Source: Chaetoderma sp. LZ-2023a
Lineage: Eukaryota > Mollusca > Caudofoveata > Chaetodermatida > Chaetodermatidae
Length of the DNA: 64,000 nt
Assembly: GCA_034401795.1 (NCBI GenBank)
Contig: CM067369.1
Coordinates: forward strand, 137,900,496 to 137,964,495
Direction of reading: 5' to 3'
Positions 47,801 through 56,800 of this stretch are shown here, in pieces. Positions within the stretch are counted from its first letter, which is position 1. The number at the start of each line of letters is the position of its first letter. Position numbers and translations under genes: made by a program. A model generated the notes under the pieces. The model was not told the DNA's origin, did not search any database, and saw only the letters and a program-made list of their open reading frames with translations.

Positions 47801-50800
47801 CATACTGCATAATCTAGCAATACAAATGTAGGTTGCCTGGGCTAAAAATTAGGTTACCTATTCTTAAGTTCGCCAAATTTTCAAATTTTTGGGCATGCGC
47901 ATTGTCAGACAGTAAAATAGAATGAAATAGTTATCTTAAAATCTATTGCTGATTTACTATTTCAGGGAACTGAGTGCATTGAGATGCAGCTCCAGTACCA
48001 ATTTTATACATGTAAACAGGTCAGTGATAAACACTTATAGGGGGATACTCCATTGCTATATAAAACATTGATGTCTGATTTACCATCTAGGCCACTGATA
48101 AAATTATATCAATCTATTTAAGATAGGAAGGAGTTGGCAATGCAATCTTTCATGATACATTTCTGTGAATAGAACTTAAATTTATGCAATTCGCAAAGCA
48201 CGAAATCAGTAAACATACATTGGCAGGAGCATAAAACAAGGAGATGGTGACAGACTCACGCTGTGTTCTCCGTCAGTACCTTCTGGGAAGTTAATATCAT
48301 TAAGGTTGGTGAACTGACAATCTCTTACAGGCAATAGCCTGATCATGACTAATTTTCTTCAACCAAACAACCAAGGTGTTTGACACCCTCACACACCGCA
48401 ATATCCATTTCAGTTCCCTACTGTTTGTGGTCTAGCCAGCTCATCGAAAAAAGAAACTGGGAAGAGAATGCGATTACTACACCATTGATATTCCATTCAT
48501 CCATAAAGGAAAAATATCCAGTCACTCAGAACACGCCACTTGCAGTCAGGCCATAAATTAATTCTGCTCGAACAGAAAGAAGGCAATCATCAAGGCCTAC
48601 GTTTTATATTGGGAGCAAGACGGATGGACCACTATGCCACTTGTTTCAAATGGTTTAAGCCTTTAATAGCCAAAATTGGTTAAGAAAATATACATCTGCT
48701 TATTGAATGTCCATTATAAAAAATTTACCACTGGAATGACTGGATCGTTTATCGAGGCAGGCATTCCAATTGTCAATTTTCAAAAATAGTCTTCATGGCC
48801 ATTAAATGGACATTAATCAAAACTACCCCACAGGCCGGTTTTAGACAGCTTTGGCATGAAAGGATTAATTATACTAAAAGAATTGTATTGTGGCTTGTAT
48901 TTCAGTGTACAGTTAGTGAAGGGGTCATACCCTGAGCATTTGTTAAACCAATGGAATCAGTTCCATAAGGCGAGAACTTCAATGAATGATAGACCAGGTA
49001 TGTTGTTTTATCCTCACTCCTGCCTTCCAACAACAATGTCATAGAAAGCATTTTGTGTCCAAGATGCTATCCAGCGCATCAAAACATGTATGACCACCAC
49101 TATTTAGTCATCAAGTCATGAACATTTTATTATTTTGATCATAGAAAATTTCATTAAGCCTTTAATGGTCAAGATTGGTTGAGAAAACTAAAATGTTTGC
49201 TAAGTGAATGTTCATTTGAATGCAAGAAAATAATATTTTTGAAAATTTACCACGGGAATGACTGACTCGATCATCGTTCCAGTGGTAAATTTTCAAAACT
49301 GGTCTCTTGGCCTGCAAATGGATATTCGTCAAGATCACTGTATTTGGATATGGCTGGCTTGACCAGTAAGAGGCTTGTGTAAGTTTTTATCTATAACAGC
49401 AATAACTTCCAGCCACATAGTTTTGAAAATGAGTGCACAACGTTGTTTCTTCTACTGACATGACTGACTAATAATTCACCAGTATAATAATGCCAAACCA
49501 GCATGATGTTTCCGAGTGATCTTACAACTCAACTGTATTAGCACAACAGATATGATCAATCGAGGGATAGATTTCTAGCTATACCACACCCATTTCTAGC
49601 TATGCCACACCCATTTCTAGCTATGCCACACCCATTTCTAGCTAATATCGTCACACTTTGTATTAGTGTTGGAATCAATTTTAATGCTGTGAACACTGAA
49701 TTCCCAGAATCTAATTTTCAGGGTAACTATACAGGTAAGATGATGAATATTTTGCAACTTAGTTTGACTGGGAGCTGTTGCTGCATACGTGACAGAGTTT
49801 TACCCCTTTTGTGATGGACCTACATCATTTTGATAACAAGTGACATATTTCTTTTCTTTATTTTTTAACTCGTTCAATCTTACATGTATATTAAATATGA
49901 TTGAGATGTGTTCAATATTGCAGACATCTTTGATGAGGAGCAGTTGTTCATTGTGTTTGAATTTGCTAATGGTGGCTCAGACTTAGAGGCATTTAAGGTA
50001 CAGCAATTGATACAGAGGAACTAAGCTCTGTCCACTTTGAATGCATGTTATTTAATAAATGGATCTTAACAGTTTATCCATCAATCATATGACTTCATAA
50101 TCAACTAGGTGATGTGTAGGGATGGCGTCATAATCAATGACATAATGAATGATGTAAATAGGTTCGTTACGAATGCTTAATTAATGACGAACTATACGTT
50201 GGTGTATGAATTGTATGTCTGTACTATTTAATAAATATGCTGTTGAATATTTTGACTGGTCTATGGCGGCAACAGCGGCCAGTTAAATTAGTTTAAAATA
50301 TTCAACAGCTTGCTTGTATAGTTTTCTAGAAATTGATAATCAGGGACTTCAGGGATTGATTGATCTCAGCACGGGCAAAGTGTTGGTGGAGCTTAGCTAG
50401 AGATGGGCGGCGCATAGCTAAAACTGGATTCATCCATTGTCATTTTAAACGATGAATTCCCAGAACATCAGTTGGAAAGTAACTATACTACACAGGGAAA
50501 ATTGATTATCATGAAAGTAATTTGACTGTGAGCTGTATAGCAGCAACAAACTCCCCATCAAATTAGTTTCAAAATAGTCAACAAAATATTTATTAAATTA
50601 TAAATTTAATCATACAATTCAGATGTTTAGTGTCAGACCTTGGCCCCTTGCATATCAGACTGACGTCATTTGATTGTGACATCGGCTAACAAGTAATGCA
50701 TTGTGATTATGACATCAGATACTTGAGTGACAGATCGGGCGCCACTAGTGATTGTTAACAAATATAATTAGCTTATTTCTTTGTTCTTGTATTGGTACCT

Positions 50801-53800
50801 CCGAGTATGTGACTATTGTTGTGTTCCTGCAATGGAATGCATACCTGTGTGTTGACTTACATTCATGTATTTAAGCGTAAATTCCTAACTGATGGGGGGG
50901 GGGGGTTTCTTCTGTCCTTCACCCAGCACAGAGTGGATAATATTATGAACTACATGACCCCTGTTAGTCCATTTCATCGTCAGTTAGTGGGTTGAATGAT
51001 TGACGAATGTGAATGAACTGGATGTGTGCATGAATATCAAATGATATACAAGTATCTAAGCTATTTAGGCATCAACTTCTCCATAGCCGTAATCTGATTT
51101 TGGGTCAATTACATGCCAATGTTACAATTAGTTATAATTACAACTATATTGCAACATTGTATTGGCTCAATTATTTTCTAAAAAAGATATGATACAAAAG
51201 ATTACTGTGTACTGATAGGTAACAAAATTCAAAAGTACTTTACTACATATTATTTTATTAATAGGTTAAGCCGGCCAAGAATGGCATCTGCAGTGATTGT
51301 GAGGAATGTTCATTTGCACCAATGTGCAACATTAACTCCAAAAAAATACTGAGAATTGACTTCAGCATTTGTGTTAGTGTTAACACCAGATTTGATGTTA
51401 ACATCGTGTTAGCTCCTGGTGTTAAGGCCAGATATTGTGTTTGTGTTGATATGAGTCCCCAATTTAGTCATTAATAGCTATATCTAGTTGGGTGTTAACA
51501 TTAGCCTTTAGAGGCTAGCACTAGTTGAATTGAAGGGTTGGTGCTAGTATTAGTTTTTGCTGCTGTTACATGGCAATTCAAGTCATATCTATTTTATGTG
51601 CAATGCAACTTGTGCTTGCCCGGAAAACATAAACCAATTTTCAATGGTGTCCTATTCGAATAAATGATCAGATCGCCCTCCCGAGATAGATGCTGAATTG
51701 CAGAGCACAACCATGTATGGGTAACCCACATACCAAATTCTGTTGAATTCCACCCAATGGTTTGGGAGGAGATAGAGTGACAGATGGATGGATGGACAGA
51801 CAGATGGAGGAGATTACAATATCCATAACATTTCTTTTAAATGTGGAGATAACAATATTATTTGTTCAGATTGCTGTGACTGACACTTTCAGACAGGAAA
51901 AATTAACTGATATACATACATAATTAACATGTAATATCATAAAAATATACTCACAAATGGCAAAAATACCCCATTTTGCCCCTAAAAATTTGATGGAAGG
52001 AAGAATGGAAGAAAACAGACTTTTGGATATGTTGTAGAGCACACCTAATGCTTTTTCTTCCACCTGTCCCACATGGTCATCCTAACAGTTGAATATGGGA
52101 TCATTTTCAGGTTGGGCCAATTTCAAGGGCCTATATTTAAAAAATGTTAAGAACCACATATTTTTTCTTTTATGTGTAAACTAACAAATATATAGATATA
52201 TATATACTATGTAATTGACCCATCAAGTATTAAGTTTGTAACTCTAATAGTTTTAACATAACTGTAATCACAAGTGGGTCTGAAAATGTGTCACTTTGAA
52301 TAAATTTTCATTTTTAATGTTACCTAGGTTACCAAGACGGGCACAAAAATTATTATGGCCTGCATATTTCAAGAGGGTACCTACATGTGACCAAGCACTG
52401 AGTTTTATTGGAATTGGATGTCAGGTTAAGAATTTGCAGAGCCTTGAAAATGCTACAAAATGACAATTGCGTCACATGTGTTCTAGCATCCATATCGCCA
52501 ATATATTGGGATTTGGGTAGTGAAATTGTGCAGGATTTCCTAAGACATACTACTGTACCACTACACAAAGAATCTTGGAAATCCGAATTGGTCATGCAAC
52601 ACCCATCAGGTGTCTTGACACAGAATGACCCAGGGGCGAGACATATCACGCTTTAGCGCTCTTGTTTAGATACGGGGCCGGACACACAGACAGACACGCA
52701 CACACAGACAGACTCGATCGCATGGTAACAAATACATCATTTAACCCTTTCGATGACAAATCCCTAAAGAATTTTCTTGCGAGATATAACATGTTCTGTT
52801 GAATATTTTGGAAATTAATAAGACTGACGTCTGTCGCTGCTTAAGGCAACATCAACAGCTTCCAGCCATATTAATTTCAAAACATGCAACAGCTTTCCTG
52901 TCTGGTTGCCATGAAATTGAGATATTGGGAATTCATCTGTGAAATGGCTAAGACATGCTGATTATCATTGTCATGTGTGACTGTGTAGGCATTATATTTC
53001 TTCCCATTTAATAGGATCAAAACATGGATTTTCTGGAATGAGGCAGTTACTATATACATATATACAGATCAATTGGATTTTCAGATCAACTGGAACACCC
53101 ACATTTAGTATTGCAATTGACTTGTCTATCCGTATGTGTGTGGTTGTTTGGCCTGATGGTCCCAAAATTTACAATAGATTATTGTGGATGGTGTGCTGTG
53201 TTAGTGTTAACACTACTAGTATTAACACCTGGCCTGGTGTTACTGATCAGTCTTAACACTAACAACAACTCTGACACTTCTTCTTTTCGATCGCTGATAT
53301 CACACACGGAGAGCCGTTCTCAAGATGAAATCTGTGGTTTTATGCAGTTCTTCCACAGGCCCATACAGCTTTTCAAGAAGAGGGTGACAAAGGCCAGATC
53401 TGTCAGCAGCTGATACGTACTGCAACATTGAAGTATGTGCTCTGTGGTCTGTTCTGCTTCTCCACAAGGACAAGCGGGCGATGTCGTAAGGTGGAACCGC
53501 CTGTACATGTGTTGGTTTAGTCTGTTATGTCCAGTTCTGAGACGAAAAATGGTCACTTGCTCTGACCTCGAGAGATGATGGTAGGCATCTTCTGATTGAG
53601 GTGTTCTATAGAGTGACTTGATGATAGTCTTCATCTCTGTATGGGTAACCATGTTTTCTGCCTGATTCTCTTCTACACCCACCTTTGCCATCTTGTCTGC
53701 TTCCTCATTTCCTTGGACTCCACAGTGTGAGGGGATCCACTGCAATGCTATCCGAAAGCATTAGATGGTTTGTAGTTCTTCTTCAAGTTGTGGCAGCTTA

Positions 53801-56800
53801 CCTTTGGTGATAGCCTCAAGGACGGAGTGGGCATCAGATAAAAAGACAATCTGTGCAATAGGGTCTGCTGTTCTGCTGATGGTATTAGCTGCATGAACCA
53901 GTGCTTCGACATCAGCTCTGTAGTTTGTGCAGTGTTTGCCTGTCGGTATTGCAGCTGACTCATGTTGTCCATTTGGATACTGTATGTGCAGTCCGGCACC
54001 TCCGCTCCTATTTGCATCTTTGGCTGATCCATCTGTGTAGATCCTTATCCATGTCTCCTGAGGGTACATTTCTTCCAGCATGGCTAGGGTCAGGGCCTTC
54101 TTGCTCACATCACTATGTTCATCTTTGGTTGTGAGATGAGGTACTGTGGTGCGAATAACTATGCTCTCTAGTTTGTTTTCCCAGTGTGGAGGATCAAGGG
54201 TGTGGTTTGGGTCTTCTATTTGTGCTGGCAACATTTCTTGGTGTTTCCTTTGACGTGCTTTTGTCTCTTTCACAAAACTTGATCTTTTAAGTTTTCCTGA
54301 TGACAGCTGTGCTTGCCTGATGTTCATCGGGTGGTTGTTGAACGATTTGAACGTTGCACCTTGGATCAGTGCTTTGCATTCCCTTCCTTTTCTAAGTGGG
54401 GGGATGCCTGCTGTCTGCTCCATTTTTACTATTGGTGTTGGTCTCATTCCACCAGTGATGATGCGCAGTGCCTGGTTTTGTACTTTGTCGAGGTTCTGTT
54501 GATGAGATTTAGCTGCTGTCATCCATGAGCTGGATCCATACTCAAGGTGTGGTCGTACGGCACCTAGGTAGATGGTCTTGACGATCCTTTCATTGGCACC
54601 CCACTTTGTTCCTGCCAGCTTCCTCATGATGTTTAGCTTTCTTCTGGCCTTTGCCTCTGCGTTCTGGATGTGCTCCTTCCATGTTAATCTTCTGTCATCG
54701 GTGACTCCCAGGTATGTCTGCTGGTCCTCGTACTCGAGTGGAGTACCACCCAGTGTTAGATTGCCAACCTTGGTTTTGGTGGACAGTGAGAATAGCATGG
54801 CTGATGATTTTTCTTTGTTGATGGTCATACACCAGCGATTGGCTCAAGCTGTAATTCTGTCTACGGCGAGCTGCATTCTGTACGTGGCAGTCGTTGTGTA
54901 CTCCTCGGTGCACCAGAGTACGAGGTCATCTGCATAGAGGGCTGCTTGGATCCCATTGGGCAGCTCTGCTACAATGTCATTAATGAAGAGTATGAACAGA
55001 GTTGGTGATAATACTCCGCCTTGTGGCACCCCTTGTTTCAGCAATACATTCTGTCCAGATTGTCCATCCACCAGCACCCCAGCTCTGCGAGTATGTAGGT
55101 ATGACTTGGTCCATCGGAACATGTTGCCACCGAGGCCTGTGCGCTGGAGCTTCACGAGGAGGCCATCCTTTCACACCTTGTCAAATGCCTTCTGCAGATC
55201 AGTAAAGGCATCTAGCGTCACCTTCTTGGCTTGAAAAGTGTCTTCTATGACCTGTGCAAGATGTGTTGTTTGATCGTCTGTGCTCCTGTATCTTCTGAAG
55301 CCGGCCTGCTCTGAAACTAAAATGTTCTCTGACTCCAGGTACCACTGCAACCGCTGGTTGACGATGCACTCCATGGTCTTGCATATGCAGCTTGTAAGAC
55401 TGATAGGACGGTAGCTCAGCACTTTCGCCTTGTTCTTCCCTTTTTTCAGAATAGGAGTCATTCTGGCTTCCTTCCAGCACTGAGGAACCTCTCCATTGGT
55501 CCAACTGAGATTAAAGATGTCTAGCAACTTGCGGAGATGCTTTACCAAGGTGTTGGATCTTTCATTCGTAATGCCATCTGGCCCAGGAGATTTCGTCTTC
55601 TTCAATTGGCGGATAGCCTTCGTCAGTTCTGCTAAACTAATGTCAACTTTCATTGCATCATGAGTGTTGGTGTCTGTTCTTTCCTTTCGCTCTTTTCTAA
55701 CATCTTTTTGACGCATTCGTGTTATAGAAATGTTGCTTTCTTTTGCATATGCCTTCGCAAAGGCATCTGCAGCCATCTTTCCTGTCAGTGTTTGTCCATC
55801 TTCTTCAAGAGTAATCTTCTCTCCCCCGACACCCTCATCATTCAGTGCTTTAGTCAGTCTCCATAGCTTTGTGGTGTCTCTAAATTAAACCCTGCCATCT
55901 TTTCCCTCCAGCTTCTTCTTTTGGCCTCTAGCTTGGCCTTTATATACCTGGCTTTAGTTTGTTGTAGCGTGAAGTGGTTTTCATGACAGGGATTACTCTC
56001 TGCATCTTCTCTGGCCTTGTCTATGGGTGGTAGTTTTTCCTGAACCCTCGAGGAATCGCTTCGTTGGCAGCCTTGAGGATACTTGAATTAAATTCCTTGA
56101 CCACATTGTTGATGTTTCTCCCTTCTACTGCTATATTTTGGGTAAGCTCATTGGAACGAATGCCGAACAGACTCCAATTTGCCTTTTTGTAGTTCCACCT
56201 TGAATGTTGAGGTGAACTTGTTGAAATACTTCCAGAAAGAGAGAGGAGGACTGGTGGTCGCTTCCTCCTAACTGCGATCCGACCACTCTGCTGAGGTTTC
56301 TGTGAATGTCTTCTGTACAAAATGCCAAGTCCGGCGTTGTTGTCGAGTGCCACCGTCGCGAGTGGAAGGTAGGCAGATCTGTGGGATCGTTGACAAGTAA
56401 AAGGTGCTTTTCATCTTGCCATGCATCAATGTCTTCTCATTTGTCAAGTGTGCTGTATCCCCAGCTCTGGGACTGGCTATTAGAGTCTCCCGCAATGAGG
56501 AAGTGGCAGTCCGGGACCTGGATTGTGTCAAGTGAGAGATTCTTGTCATTAGGGCAGTAATAATTGACAATGTCAATTTACAGAGTTGCTGGTTGTTACC
56601 TTGATCTTGATATATTCTGCCTCTTCCATAAAGGTTTTGATCTGGCTGGCGTTCACGCTGTTTCGGACTAAGGTGATCACCCGCCTTTCTTTCTTCCTCT
56701 TCGATCACACCGGAAAATCTGGTACCTCTGATCTCAAATGGTTTTCCTTCTTGCAGGTGTGTCTCTTGAATGCAGCAGATATCAATGTTGTTTTCATACA

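Noticed and set aside
52353-52656. Overlapping frames of about 80-98 codons on both strands
   Set aside because: No domain, no splice context, and the stretch ends in the motif of a dispersed repeat. Most likely noncoding.
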